Below are positions 53,520 to 62,413 of a stretch of 64,000 bases of DNA, in pieces. A program made the position numbers and the translations under genes. The stretch's first letter is position 1. Each line of letters begins with the position of its first letter. The stretch spans positions 186,001 to 250,000 of the forward strand of contig NZ_WQLV01000007.1 in NCBI RefSeq assembly GCF_009753675.1. Direction: 5' to 3'. The stretch comes from Parasedimentitalea huanghaiensis (GTDB lineage Bacteria; Pseudomonadota; Alphaproteobacteria; Rhodobacterales; Rhodobacteraceae). The notes under the pieces were generated by a model. It had not been told where the DNA came from. It made no database searches and was given only the letters and a program-made list of their open reading frames with translations.

Positions 53520-54704
53520 TTAGCCGAGTTCTGAGGCCAGCGCCCCAAGGCCCTTTCCTATGCCGTCGGCGGCTTTGACCAGATTTTGCCCGCCCGCAGC
53601 AATCGTCGAAACTCCACCTGATAGACCAAGGCTGCCGATCCAGATCGCCCATTTGGCCCAAGTGGGATCTTTATGGCGTAATGCATCCACGGCCTTTTGA
53701 GTGCTGTCGCGAAATTTCTCGGCCGGTTTCAGTCTGGCATCAAAATCTTCGATGTCTTTGATAAGCTGTGACGTAGCTTTGCGCGCCTGCTCCATCGACT
53801 CAAACAGACCGTCGATCTTCTTGCTTTTGTATTTTCGATCTTTGACCATTTTACCAAGCTTTTTGTCGATTTCCTTGTCGAGTTTGCTTTGCTGATCGAG
53901 GATTTTGTTTAGCTCTTTGCCCAGCTTGGCGGCTTCCAGATCAAGGTTCTTGAGCTTGGCCTTGTAGGTTTCGAGATGTTTGTCGACCCGGTTAAACCCC
54001 GAGGTTTCAATCATCAGGAAGTCAGCCAGAAACTCTTTGCCGATTTCCTTGGCCTTCACCTTAGCCTTTGATTGCTTGGTATAAGCTGAAACAAGTTCCT
54101 TGATCGCCTTTTCAAGGTTCTGGTGAACCTTCTCCAGATCTGAGGTGACTTTCTGAATTGCCCTTGCCACAGAGACGACGCTTTGGGCGATGCCATAAAT
54201 ACTTGCCGCGATAGAGACCCCGCCTGTCACCGCACCTGCCGCAAGTGACGCGGTGCTGCCGATGGCACAGGCGCTGCCGATAACGATCGTGCTCACCACT
54301 TTAAGACGGTATTTTTTGCGGTCCTTGTTGGCCTGTTTCCACTTACTAAAGTGGGCATTGGCAACACCTTCGATCGACTTTTGGTACTTCGCGAAGATTT
54401 TGTTGATGTCAGCGTCGAACTCTTTGCATTCCTTGTCGGTCAGCGGCATGACCGAACCGAGGTTATCAGCGGCTTGCACACGCAGGCTGACTTCGCCCAG
54501 CAATTTTTTGTACTCTTTGGTTGCGTCATCATAGAGTTTGGCAACAAATCTGGCGTCGGTATCGAGCTCTTTGGCAACGCTGCTGTCAACTTCGCAGCTC
54601 GCCACAAAGGTCATTTTCCCCAGCTCGACGAATTTTGGTTTTACTATCTTGGCGACCTCGTTTTTGACGTCAGCCTTTATAATCGTTAGTTTTTCCTTGC
54701 CCAC
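53520..54704 (-). CDS. Helical protein with coiled coils and an internal hydrophobic segment, function unknown
   Basis: A 394-residue protein, Lys- and Glu-rich. Predicted mostly helical, with long charged heptad-like regions at about 50-135 and 185-345. In between, residues 136-183 form a Gly/Ala/Ser-rich hydrophobic stretch (STIVIGSACAIGSTASLAAG and on), and a second one is at 349-372. There is no signal peptide. The layout, a helical bundle with a buried hydrophobic hairpin, recalls alpha-helical pore-forming proteins of the ClyA/HBL/NheA kind, but no sequence motif proves it. A membrane-associated structural protein is the other option. GTG start with AGGAG eight bases upstream. Confidence 0.75.
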   Translation of the reverse strand: MGKEKLTIIKADVKNEVAKIVKPKFVELGKMTFVASCEVDSSVAKELDTDARFVAKLYDDATKEYKKLLGEVSLRVQAADNLGSVMPLTDKECKEFDADINKIFAKYQKSIEGVANAHFSKWKQANKDRKKYRLKVVSTIVIGSACAIGSTASLAAGAVTGGVSIAASIYGIAQSVVSVARAIQKVTSDLEKVHQNLEKAIKELVSAYTKQSKAKVKAKEIGKEFLADFLMIETSGFNRVDKHLETYKAKLKNLDLEAAKLGKELNKILDQQSKLDKEIDKKLGKMVKDRKYKSKKIDGLFESMEQARKATSQLIKDIEDFDARLKPAEKFRDSTQKAVDALRHKDPTWAKWAIWIGSLGLSGGVSTIAAGGQNLVKAADGIGKGLGALASELG

Positions 54705-54849
54705 GCAAAGCGCTCCTTTTTGCCCCTCTCAAAAGTGTAACGGATATTTGCTAAACCTGTCTTCCTTTAATTTCAGATTTCCAAGACCGCCCTTTAGAAG
54801 TGAAACAGAAGCTATAGATTGGGGTCAAATCAGCCGAAGTTCGGGTGTT

Positions 54850-55260
54850 TTACTGAACCAACAGGCTGGTAAATACATCCCGATAGGACGCCATTGCGAG
54901 ATCCGGTAGCACAGCGGCAAGGCTAATTTGAACCCAGCGCAACTCGCTATGTTCGTCGCCTAAATTGGCGGGATCTTTGTCCCATTCTTCAACAATAAAG
55001 AGATGAAACGTCACATCGGTTCCATCCTGTTGCGGGCGATCATAAAGCCGTGTCAGCAGCATCACTGACCTTGGCGCAATACCAATCTCTTCCAACAGCT
55101 CCCTTTGCAGGGCTTGTTTTAGCGTTTCACCCGTTTCGACATGCCCGCCGGGGAAGCTCCAAGTGTTGGGATATAGACGTCTGTTGGCACAGCGCCGGGC
55201 CATCAGGACTTGCCCATTTCTAACAAGCAACCCGTTTACGATGTCTACCATGCAAGACAC
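54850..55260 (-). CDS. NUDIX hydrolase
   Basis: A 136-residue NUDIX enzyme with the complete box GGHVETGETLKQALQREL followed by LEEIGI (about 38-61). Such enzymes clear nucleoside diphosphate derivatives. The GTG at 55260 has AAAGGA nine bases upstream; an ATG at 55251 is the alternative. Alone, without an operon partner. Confidence 0.88.
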   Translation of the reverse strand: MSCMVDIVNGLLVRNGQVLMARRCANRRLYPNTWSFPGGHVETGETLKQALQRELLEEIGIAPRSVMLLTRLYDRPQQDGTDVTFHLFIVEEWDKDPANLGDEHSELRWVQISLAAVLPDLAMASYRDVFTSLLVQ

Positions 55261-55416
55261 ATCCAGTTATCCTTTCGCGAAACGGCCCATCTACAATCAC
55301 TGCAAGCCTCAAATGGTTACTCGCAATACATGCATGACTGGACCTGCGTCTTTACAGGTATACGAAAATGGGAAATTACCATGTACGAATGTTTCTCGTA
55401 ATAATTGGAATTTTTC

Positions 55417-55551
55417 ATGTGTCGGTTCAAATTGTTTTCGGTCGCGGGCTTGGGAATATTCTTGCTCGCGGGTGCCTCAACCGCGCAATCGCAAATCGGC
55501 GGAACATATGAGGGGGGCATTCATTGTTCCGGCAAAACTATCCGGGATTGA
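55417..55551 (+). CDS. Short exported peptide, possibly a truncated gene
   Basis: A 44-codon frame: MCRFKLFSVAGLGIFLLAG then ASTAQSQIGGTYEGGIHCSG and a short end. It has a signal peptide with a plausible cut after AQS and only about 20 mature residues. A GGA lies seven bases before the ATG. Either a small secreted peptide or the front of a decayed gene; the surrounding 458 bases (55261-55718) hold nothing else I can support. Confidence 0.35.
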   Translation: MCRFKLFSVAGLGIFLLAGASTAQSQIGGTYEGGIHCSGKTIRD

Positions 55552-55718
55552 AGACCCGGCGCTGGCTTTTGATACCCCCCGGATCAAATCAAACTTAGTC
55601 GCCATTTGAGAGCATGCCACGCCCCGCACTGCGCAAAAAACTGCCCCTTCATAAAAAATCCCCACTTTTCATTAAAACCCGTGTTATACCGTGCGCCAAA
55701 CCCAGCAGAGGTCAAAGA

Positions 55719-56426
55719 ATGAGCAGCAGTCCCGTCCTAGAAGAATCCCTACGCAAAGCAATTGTCGACAAGCCCGATGCGGTGCTTGAAGATCAAACCG
55801 TGATGAACGCGCTGGTTTCGGCCAATGAACGTTCCATGGGGGCCAATATCGTCGATCTTCGTGGCATTGCCATGGACCGGATGGAGGCACGTCTGGACCG
55901 TCTGGAAGACACTCATCGGTCAGTGATTGCAGCCGCTTATGACAATCTGGCGGGCACCAATCAAATTCACCGCGCTGTGCTGCGGCTGATGGATCCCACA
56001 AATTTTGAAGACTTCCTGCAAAACCTGCGGGGGGAATTGTCTGAGATCATGCGGCTTGATGCTATCACTCTGGTCCTGGAATCAGCCCAGAACGATCAGA
56101 CCAACGCCGTAGAGCGCATGGGTGAGGTTCTGAATATTGTCGAACCAGGCTTTATTGATGACTACATCAGCCAGGGTCGTGGCGGCATGGTCCGCCCTGT
56201 CACCCTGCGTCAGGTGCAGGGTGGGATGCCGCAGCTTTATGGCGACAAGGCTGACTGGGTCCGCTCAGAGGCCTGCCTGAAGCTGGACTTTGGTGACGGG
56301 CGTCTGCCCGGCCTGCTGGTTATGGGCGCCGAAGACCCACATCAATTCACCCCACAACATGGCACTGAACTGCTCACCTTTTTTGGCGGCGTGTTTGAGC
56401 GGTCGATGCGTCACTGGCTGTCGTGA
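55719..56426 (+). CDS. DUF484 family protein
   Basis: A 235-residue protein with a GAF-like fold, typical neighbour of xerC in proteobacteria. The N-terminal part has VLEDQTVMNALVSANERSMG and IVDLRGIAMDRMEARLDRLE; the C-terminal part is GAF-like. ATG 55719 has AGAGG upstream. The stop overlaps the GTG of xerC by four bases, so the two are translationally coupled. Confidence 0.88.
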   Translation: MSSSPVLEESLRKAIVDKPDAVLEDQTVMNALVSANERSMGANIVDLRGIAMDRMEARLDRLEDTHRSVIAAAYDNLAGTNQIHRAVLRLMDPTNFEDFLQNLRGELSEIMRLDAITLVLESAQNDQTNAVERMGEVLNIVEPGFIDDYISQGRGGMVRPVTLRQVQGGMPQLYGDKADWVRSEACLKLDFGDGRLPGLLVMGAEDPHQFTPQHGTELLTFFGGVFERSMRHWLS

Positions 56427-57343
56427 GCCTGATCTCGCCAGCTTGTCGTGATGCGTTGCAGAACTGGCTGGCCAGTAAAAAGGCGTTGAATGGTGCCGCA
56501 AACAATACCCTGACCGCGTATGCCGGTGACGTGAGCGAGTTTCTGTCGTTCATGACATTGCATTTTGGTACGCCTCAGGGGCTGGGCGCCCTACAGTCGA
56601 TCTCTACCGCCGACATGCGCGCCTGGATGGCCGAGACGCGCAACAGTGGCACTGGCGCCCGCTCGCTGGCCCGCAAACTGTCAGCCGTCAAAAGTTTCTA
56701 CCGCTGGCTGGCAGAACGTGAAGGGTTTGAACCCACTGCCGTCTTGATGGCCCGCACCCCCAAGTTTCAAAAGAAGCTACCGCGTCCGCTGGCCGCTGAT
56801 GCTGCCAAGGCCGTACTGGATACAGTTGAGCTACAATCAGGCTCAGACTGGGTTGCCGCCCGCGATGTGGCTGTGGTGACGTTGCTGTATGGCTGTGGAT
56901 TGCGGATTTCCGAGGCGCTGGGATTGCTTGGTAAAGACGCACCTATTGCAACGGTGCTGCGCGTCACCGGCAAAGGCGGCAAGGAACGCATCGTTCCCGT
57001 GATCGACACCGCCCGCACTGCGGTTGACCGTTACCTGACCCTGTGTCCGCACCCACATGAGGCGGATGGCCCGCTATTTCGTGGGGTACGCGGTGGCGCG
57101 CTGAACCCCCGCATTATTCAGGGAGTCATGGCCAAGACCCGCGCCCAATTGGGGCTCCCTGCCACGGCCACCCCACATGCCTTGCGCCACAGCTTTGCCA
57201 CCCATCTGCTGGAGGCCGGCGGCGACCTGCGATCTATCCAAGAATTGTTGGGACACGCCTCGCTGTCCACAACTCAGGCCTATACAGCCGTTGATAGCGC
57301 ACACCTGATGGACGTTTACAACCGCAGCCACCCCAAGGCCTGA
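56423..57343 (+). CDS. xerC: Tyrosine recombinase XerC
   Basis: Resolves chromosome dimers at dif with XerD. The 306-residue enzyme has the catalytic set R161 (GLRISEA), K184 (TGKGGKER), H252 and R255 (HALRHSFATH), H278 (LGHAS) and Y287 (TTQAYTAVD). GTG start. The DUF484-xerC overlap marks it as chromosomal XerC rather than a mobile-element integrase. Confidence 0.95.
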   Translation: MSLISPACRDALQNWLASKKALNGAANNTLTAYAGDVSEFLSFMTLHFGTPQGLGALQSISTADMRAWMAETRNSGTGARSLARKLSAVKSFYRWLAEREGFEPTAVLMARTPKFQKKLPRPLAADAAKAVLDTVELQSGSDWVAARDVAVVTLLYGCGLRISEALGLLGKDAPIATVLRVTGKGGKERIVPVIDTARTAVDRYLTLCPHPHEADGPLFRGVRGGALNPRIIQGVMAKTRAQLGLPATATPHALRHSFATHLLEAGGDLRSIQELLGHASLSTTQAYTAVDSAHLMDVYNRSHPKA

Positions 57344-57444
57344 CGCGTCACGGGCTTGTGTAGCATCGTGCACAGCAAGGCCGCCAAAAACCTGTAATTT
57401 TGTTCTGCCTATCTGGTGAGAGAATAACAACAGGAGCCAACACT

Positions 57445-58032
57445 ATGACCCATGTCTTGAAATTTGCGACTGTATTGTCAGCCATGATATTCCTTGGCGC
57501 TGCCGCGCAGGCACAGGATTGCCCCGTATCAATCACTGAACCGTTTGATCTGGAAGCCGCTGACATTGCCAGCATCTATGACTGCATCGGCGATAAAATG
57601 CCCGAAGGATACAGCAAAGGCGGCGATATGGTGGCCAAAGACTACCGCAACTGGACCGTCACCGGCACCCGGCATGGCGTGGCCGGAGCCCATGGTAACC
57701 GGTTGCTGATGACCTATGCCAACGACATTGCTGCCGAACAATATCTGAAGTTTGCCGAAGATGGTGTCATGATGCCGGTTGGATCAATATTGGCCAAGGA
57801 AAGCATCAAGATCAACAAGAAGACACAAGCCGCTGTGGTGGGGCCTTTGTTTATCATGACCAAACTGGAGGCTGGCGCCGCCGCTGAGACCAATGACTGG
57901 TTGTACGGCGGGATCCAGCCCAATGGGAAACCCATGAAGTTCCGCCAAGCATTCTGTCATGACTGCCATAGCAGCTGGGAAGATCAGGATTTTCTGGCCT
58001 ATCCACTGGAAGAGGTACGGGTCGGCAACTGA
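57445..58032 (+). CDS. Cytochrome P460 family protein
   Basis: A 195-residue exported c-type haem protein with signal peptide (to about residue 23, AQAQ) and one CxxCH, CHDCH at 171-175. The fold region WTVTGTRHGVAGAHGNRLLM and VVGPLFIMTKLEAG fit the P460 family, some of which oxidise hydroxylamine. Whether the extra Lys-haem link exists cannot be judged; a lysine-rich stretch IKINKKTQ is present. CAGGAG precedes the ATG. It stands between xerC and pcs. Confidence 0.82.
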   Translation: MTHVLKFATVLSAMIFLGAAAQAQDCPVSITEPFDLEAADIASIYDCIGDKMPEGYSKGGDMVAKDYRNWTVTGTRHGVAGAHGNRLLMTYANDIAAEQYLKFAEDGVMMPVGSILAKESIKINKKTQAAVVGPLFIMTKLEAGAAAETNDWLYGGIQPNGKPMKFRQAFCHDCHSSWEDQDFLAYPLEEVRVGN

Positions 58033-58153
58033 CGCTTTCAGCCGCAACAGCACCTGGCAAGGTATCAGGATCCAGATCTACGCACTGATGGAAATTCGCC
58101 GATCTGACAGCTGACCTCTTGCAGGCGGTGGGGAAATTCGCCATCACATGTAA

Positions 58154-58861
58154 ATGACTCCACAGATCCGCGCCCTTAGTGTCCATCTTTTCACCGCCAC
58201 TGGCGCCGTTCTGGCGATGTTGGCGATGTTGGCAGCTGTTGAACAGGAATGGAGCCTGATGTTCCTGTGGCTTGTAGTGGCTTTTGCCGTTGACGGTGTT
58301 GACGGCCCCCTCGCCCGCCATTTCGAGGTCAAAACCTATGCGCCGGAATTCGATGGCGTGTTGCTGGATCTGATCATCGATTATCTGACCTATGTGTTCA
58401 TTCCTGCCTTTGCCCTGTTTAATTCGGGTTTGATGGCTGGCTGGACAGGCTGGTTTGCGATCATTGTCATCACCTTTGCCAGCGCGATGTATTTTGCCGA
58501 CACCCGGATGAAGACCAAAGACAATTCGTTTGCCGGTTTTCCCGGCTGCTGGAACATGCTGGTCTTGGTGATCTTTGCGTTACAGCCCAGCCACTGGACC
58601 AGCCTCGCACTGGTCACCCTGCTATCCGTCGGCATGTTTGTTCCACTGAAATTCATTCACCCCGTCCGCACCGAACGCTGGCGCTGGATTTCATTACCCG
58701 TGGCACTGGCCTGGACCTTCTTTGCTGGATGGGCCGCATGGGTCGATTTTCATCCGCAAAGCTGGGCGCATTGGGGATTGGTTGTGACATCCTTGTACCT
58801 ACTGTTTGTCGGCATTGTTCAGCAGATTATCCCTGCTCGGTGCAAGTCCAGAGCAAGCTGA
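58154..58861 (+). CDS. pcs: Phosphatidylcholine synthase
   Basis: Condenses CDP-diacylglycerol with choline in the inner membrane. The 235-residue protein has the CDP-alcohol transferase motif in DGVDGPLARHFEV and EFDGVLLDLIIDYLT, and about seven helices. Pcs is common in alphaproteobacteria living with hosts or choline-rich waters. Weak ribosome-binding site. Ends a few bases before the convergent DMT gene. Confidence 0.93.
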   Translation: MTPQIRALSVHLFTATGAVLAMLAMLAAVEQEWSLMFLWLVVAFAVDGVDGPLARHFEVKTYAPEFDGVLLDLIIDYLTYVFIPAFALFNSGLMAGWTGWFAIIVITFASAMYFADTRMKTKDNSFAGFPGCWNMLVLVIFALQPSHWTSLALVTLLSVGMFVPLKFIHPVRTERWRWISLPVALAWTFFAGWAAWVDFHPQSWAHWGLVVTSLYLLFVGIVQQIIPARCKSRAS

Positions 58862-58867
58862 AGCTCG

Positions 58868-59704
58868 CTAGATCCGCGTCAACACCACACCGCCAACGAT
58901 CAATACGGTGGCTGCTGCTTTGGCGCGGTCAAACTTCTCGCGAAACACCACCACTCCAATGAGCACGGCAAACAGAATCGATGTCTCGCGCAGTGCTGTC
59001 ACCAGTGCAATTGGGGCCTGTGTCATCGCCCAAACAGCGATCCAATAGGCCCCCAGCGACGCCCCACCTGCCATGCAGCCGCGCAGCCAGACCCGACGCC
59101 GCGCCGACAGCACAGACTGACCGCGCAGCCACAGCGCCCATGAGCCAAAAATCACCCCATCGATCAGGAACATCCAGGCGACAAAAACAGTGGCGTCGCC
59201 AGCCGCGCGGGCGCCCAGCCCATCAATCAGGGAATAGCAGGCCGTCATCAGGGCTGATGCAAAAGCAAATCGCAGCATATGCTGGCTTTCGCCATTGCTG
59301 AACACGCCGCGCGCCATCGCGATGATCCCACAGCCCAGCGCCGCAATTCCCACGTACTCAAGCACAGACAATTGGTCGGACAGGAAAAACACCCCTGCGA
59401 GTGCCACCAACATGGGCGCCAACCCGCGGGCAATTGGATAGACCCGGCTCAGATCACCGTGTTCATACGCTGAGGTCAGAAAGAATTTGTACAGTGAGTG
59501 CACCAAGCCTGAAGCCAACAACCACAGCCAGACCTGCCCCTGTGGCATCGGCAGTACAAGGGCCATCAGCAGCCCTATCACCCCTTGCGAGGTCGACAGG
59601 ATGAACATCGCCTGAAACTTGTCGCCACCGGTTTTGACCAGCGCATTCCATCCCGCATGCAAAAAGGCCGCAAACATTACGGCCAGAAAAATTGTCGCGC
59701 TCAT
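58868..59704 (-). CDS. DMT-superfamily (EamA) transporter
   Basis: A 278-residue membrane protein with ten hydrophobic segments in two EamA repeats (for example VYPIARGLAPMLVALAGVFF and LVTALRETSILFAVLIGVVV, near their conserved places). Substrate unknown. Seven bases after ogt on the same strand. Confidence 0.85.
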   Translation of the reverse strand: MSATIFLAVMFAAFLHAGWNALVKTGGDKFQAMFILSTSQGVIGLLMALVLPMPQGQVWLWLLASGLVHSLYKFFLTSAYEHGDLSRVYPIARGLAPMLVALAGVFFLSDQLSVLEYVGIAALGCGIIAMARGVFSNGESQHMLRFAFASALMTACYSLIDGLGARAAGDATVFVAWMFLIDGVIFGSWALWLRGQSVLSARRRVWLRGCMAGGASLGAYWIAVWAMTQAPIALVTALRETSILFAVLIGVVVFREKFDRAKAAATVLIVGGVVLTRI

Positions 59705-59711
59705 GCGGCCC

Positions 59712-60179
59712 TCAAATCAGCAGCCCAGCTGCGCCTTCATGTTTCAGCAATGTGACCTTGGTCTCGACACCGCCTGCACCAGAGAACCCGCCCAACCCGT
59801 TTGCCCCCAATACACGGTGACATGGGATGATCACCGGGATTGGGTTGGCACCGCAGGCATTGCCGACCGGTTGCGCAGAGCCACCGAGTTCACGCGCGAT
59901 ATCGCCATATGTCAGGGTCTCACCAAAGGGGATGGCCGACATGGCATCGCAAACGGCACGCTGGAAATCAGAGCCCTGCACATAAAGCGGCAGATCGAAA
60001 ACCTGCAATTCCCCTGCAAAATAGGCCTGCAGTTGATCCAGCGCCGCATCCAGCAGCGCAGTTCTGGCAGTGGCTTCGCTGGACCAGCTCAGGCGTACAA
60101 TCGCGCCATCCTGCTCTTCAAGAGAGAGCTGGCCAACGGGTGTATGAAGGGAAGCAATGGGCATAAGGCGCACCCTCAT
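59712..60179 (-). CDS. ogt: Methylated-DNA-protein-cysteine methyltransferase
   Basis: Suicide repair enzyme that takes alkyl groups from O6-alkylguanine. The 155-residue protein has the active-site IIPCHRV with C120 and the helix-turn-helix segment IPFGETLTYGDIARELG with the Tyr-Gly. ATG 60179 is used; ATG 60164 has an equally good ribosome-binding site. Confidence 0.92.
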   Translation of the reverse strand: MRVRLMPIASLHTPVGQLSLEEQDGAIVRLSWSSEATARTALLDAALDQLQAYFAGELQVFDLPLYVQGSDFQRAVCDAMSAIPFGETLTYGDIARELGGSAQPVGNACGANPIPVIIPCHRVLGANGLGGFSGAGGVETKVTLLKHEGAAGLLI

Positions 60180-60361
60180 TCATTCCTACACGCAGCGCAA
60201 GAGGCGACAGGTGTTAACACCTCCATCAATGAAATCAGCCCGCGGATAACAAACAAAAGGCACCCGGTTCGCCTGCGCGTTAACCTTTACTAAAATTTGC
60301 GCCCCAGTTTTCCTAAAATTCAAGTAAACCTTAGGAAGGATTTAAACGAAAGGCGAAGCAA

Positions 60362-60793
60362 TTGATCTCAGCAGTCTCCGGCAACATAAGCGTTTACAAG
60401 CCCGTTCAGCGTACCGTTGAGGCCGCGATGATCCAAGCCGACGCGATTGTCACGTTGGAGGAAAACAAAGAGATCATCCGGACCACCATCGCTGCGAAGA
60501 CTGTTGAAGATCAGCGTCAAAAGTACCTGCAGACCGAATATGTAGGCCCAGCGCGTGAAGCTGCCCGTCTGGCCGCGCTTGGTGGTGCACTGGCGCAGCA
60601 GTTGTTGACCCAACACGTTGGACCCGCCCGTGCCGAGGCCCGGCTGGTCGCCCTGGGCAAAGCGCCAAACGGAGCCCTGGCCCTGCAGTCCGATGCTCAG
60701 GACCTTCGGTCGGGTTGTTATGCAGGTCCAAAACCTGTCAGCGTGATTCAAGCGGATCAGCAGTACCGCTTGGCACTTGGCGTGCTATCGTAA
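60362..60793 (+). CDS. Orphan protein with a duplicated VGPAR repeat
   Basis: A 143-residue protein without a recognised family. Two 14-residue units, VGPAREAARLAALG (61-74) and VGPARAEARLVALG (86-99), lie 25 residues apart. The N-terminus is polar and helical; no signal peptide. The TTG start has AAAGG eight bases upstream and the frame begins just before a possible CtrA half-site-like TTAA at 60280-60290. A short hairpin (60799-60816) follows the stop. Confidence 0.7.
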   Translation: MISAVSGNISVYKPVQRTVEAAMIQADAIVTLEENKEIIRTTIAAKTVEDQRQKYLQTEYVGPAREAARLAALGGALAQQLLTQHVGPARAEARLVALGKAPNGALALQSDAQDLRSGCYAGPKPVSVIQADQQYRLALGVLS

Positions 60794-60798
60794 GTTCC

Positions 60799-60816
60799 GC
60801 CGCCCGGGTTGGCGGC
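60799..60816 (+). terminator. Hairpin after the orphan gene
   Basis: GCCGCC with GGCGGC around CGGGTT, six bases after the stop. No T-run. Confidence 0.4.
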
Positions 60817-61023
60817 CCAAATGCCCGGTTCGCTAAAGTTTTAAGCGATATAGGATTTGCTCCCGAAGGAAATTACCTCAGCCCTTTCAGCCCTTTGTTC
60901 ATCTAAGATAAATTCTAATCAGTCTGGGCAGGCTCCGGCCGTCCTCGTCATCCATTTTCTAGTAGTTTCATCGTAATTTGGTGGCAGCACACATATGCCA
61001 TCACTCTACGTTGGAGAAACACT

Positions 61024-61392
61024 ATGAACTCGGTCTCATCAGTTGGCGGCCTTAGCAACGCGCTTAACTCTACAACCAACAGTAAACAACCTGGCCCCCC
61101 AGATCATGCCAAAGCCTGGGGTTGGCGGGCTAAACAAGCTGCCGCCGCTGAGGAAACACAAGCCGCGCAAACGGCCACGGTCACCGACGCAACAGCGACA
61201 ACCGAAACGCCGGACGCTGTGACACCCGCGACTGCAATGGACGAGACATCGCAGGATGCGGCGGCAACCCTGCCTCCGCCAGACGAGGCAGACATGGGAT
61301 CGGTCATTGCCGGTCTGATTGCAGGACCATCCGAGACAACCACGGTTGACGCCAGCACCGAATACAATGTCGTTCAGACCCTGCTCGGCTAG
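61024..61392 (+). CDS. Low-complexity orphan protein
   Basis: A 122-residue protein, rich in Ala, Thr and acidic residues (about 55-105), with no signal peptide and no known domain. The N-terminus MNSVSSVGGLSNALNSTTNS is Ser/Asn-rich. It lies 230 bases after the preceding orphan gene; both are in the same direction and could be co-regulated. The 3' neighbour converges. Confidence 0.6.
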   Translation: MNSVSSVGGLSNALNSTTNSKQPGPPDHAKAWGWRAKQAAAAEETQAAQTATVTDATATTETPDAVTPATAMDETSQDAAATLPPPDEADMGSVIAGLIAGPSETTTVDASTEYNVVQTLLG

Positions 61393-61456
61393 AACAAGAG
61401 GCCACCCAACACCTTGGGTTGCCTTTCTCGTCACCTCGCAACCGTCAAAAGACAGT

Positions 61457-62413
61457 TCACAACTTGAGAGATCGGATCAGGTTTGGACGATCTCTTAGCG
61501 CGTCGTAGCCTTGCATGTCTCTTGCCGCTAAAAGCGCGTTTAGGATGGCCTCTTCCGTGGCTTCGATCACTGCTTCGAACAGGGGCGAACACTGGTCGTT
61601 GGGCATGTCAGCAGACGTGCTGGTGAAGGCCAAAGCATAATCACCGGAGCCATTTGACAGGCTGGAGCCAATGCGCGCCAGTCCTGCAAAGCTGCGCGTT
61701 GCCAGACGGGTTAGATTGCGCGCGCAAAGCGGTGCATCGGTGGCAATGACAATGACGATGGACCCATCAGCATCTGCTTTGGATGTTTCATGGAGCTCTT
61801 GCCCATTGACCCGCAGTGTGCCGCCGAAATTGGACTGCACCAGCACCCCTAGGCTATGCCCCTCTACCAGACGCGACGCGGTGCCAATTCCGCCCTTCAG
61901 CCCAAACGAGATGGTCCCAGTACCTGCCCCAACTGCGCCCTCTGCGACGGGACCTTTGGACGCTGTACTCAGCGCCAGTCGCATCTCTTCAATCGTTGGG
62001 CGTGCTGCACGAATGTCATTGAGACGCCCGTCGTTGGTTTCGCCAACCACGGCATTGATAGAGGTCACCAATTTGTTTTCGGGATGCGCCAGAGTGTGCT
62101 GCACCAGCGCCTCTACGGCCCGTCCGGTGGCAAGTGTATTGGTCAGAAGGATTGGGGTTTCCAGCTCGCCCAGCTCTTGCACCTGGGTGGCGCCAGCAAA
62201 TTTTCCAAAGCCGTTGAGCACCGACAGACCTGCCCGTGGTCGGTTGGTAAATACATTGTCAGAATGAGGCAGGATCGCAGTGGCACCTGTGCGGGTGCGC
62301 TCCCCTTCGATCAGAGTGACATGGCCGATTTTAACACCGGCCACATCAGTAATGGCGTTTAATGGACCGGGCGCAAAGCGCCCGATCTTGATGCCATGTT
62401 CACGGGCGCGCAT
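61457..62413 (-). CDS. P1 family (DmpA-type) peptidase
   Basis: A 318-residue N-terminal nucleophile peptidase that cuts itself before a serine. The predicted nucleophile is S218 in DADGSIVIVIATDAPL, after Gly217, where DmpA and BapA cleave. Other family segments are NAITDVAGVKIGH and FGLKGGIGTASR. DmpA-type enzymes release N-terminal residues from peptides or beta-peptides. The ATG overlaps the ileS stop by one base (TAATG). Confidence 0.9.
   Translation of the reverse strand: MRAREHGIKIGRFAPGPLNAITDVAGVKIGHVTLIEGERTRTGATAILPHSDNVFTNRPRAGLSVLNGFGKFAGATQVQELGELETPILLTNTLATGRAVEALVQHTLAHPENKLVTSINAVVGETNDGRLNDIRAARPTIEEMRLALSTASKGPVAEGAVGAGTGTISFGLKGGIGTASRLVEGHSLGVLVQSNFGGTLRVNGQELHETSKADADGSIVIVIATDAPLCARNLTRLATRSFAGLARIGSSLSNGSGDYALAFTSTSADMPNDQCSPLFEAVIEATEEAILNALLAARDMQGYDALRDRPNLIRSLKL

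Noticed and set aside
55163-55609. 148-codon + frame overlapping the NUDIX gene
   Set aside because: It begins inside the NUDIX gene and has irregular composition. Only the separate 55417-55551 frame has a signal-peptide start.
56423-57343. Tyrosine recombinase as the integrase of the tal insertion
   Set aside because: It is 5 kb away, overlaps DUF484 as chromosomal XerC does, and has the length and motifs of XerC.
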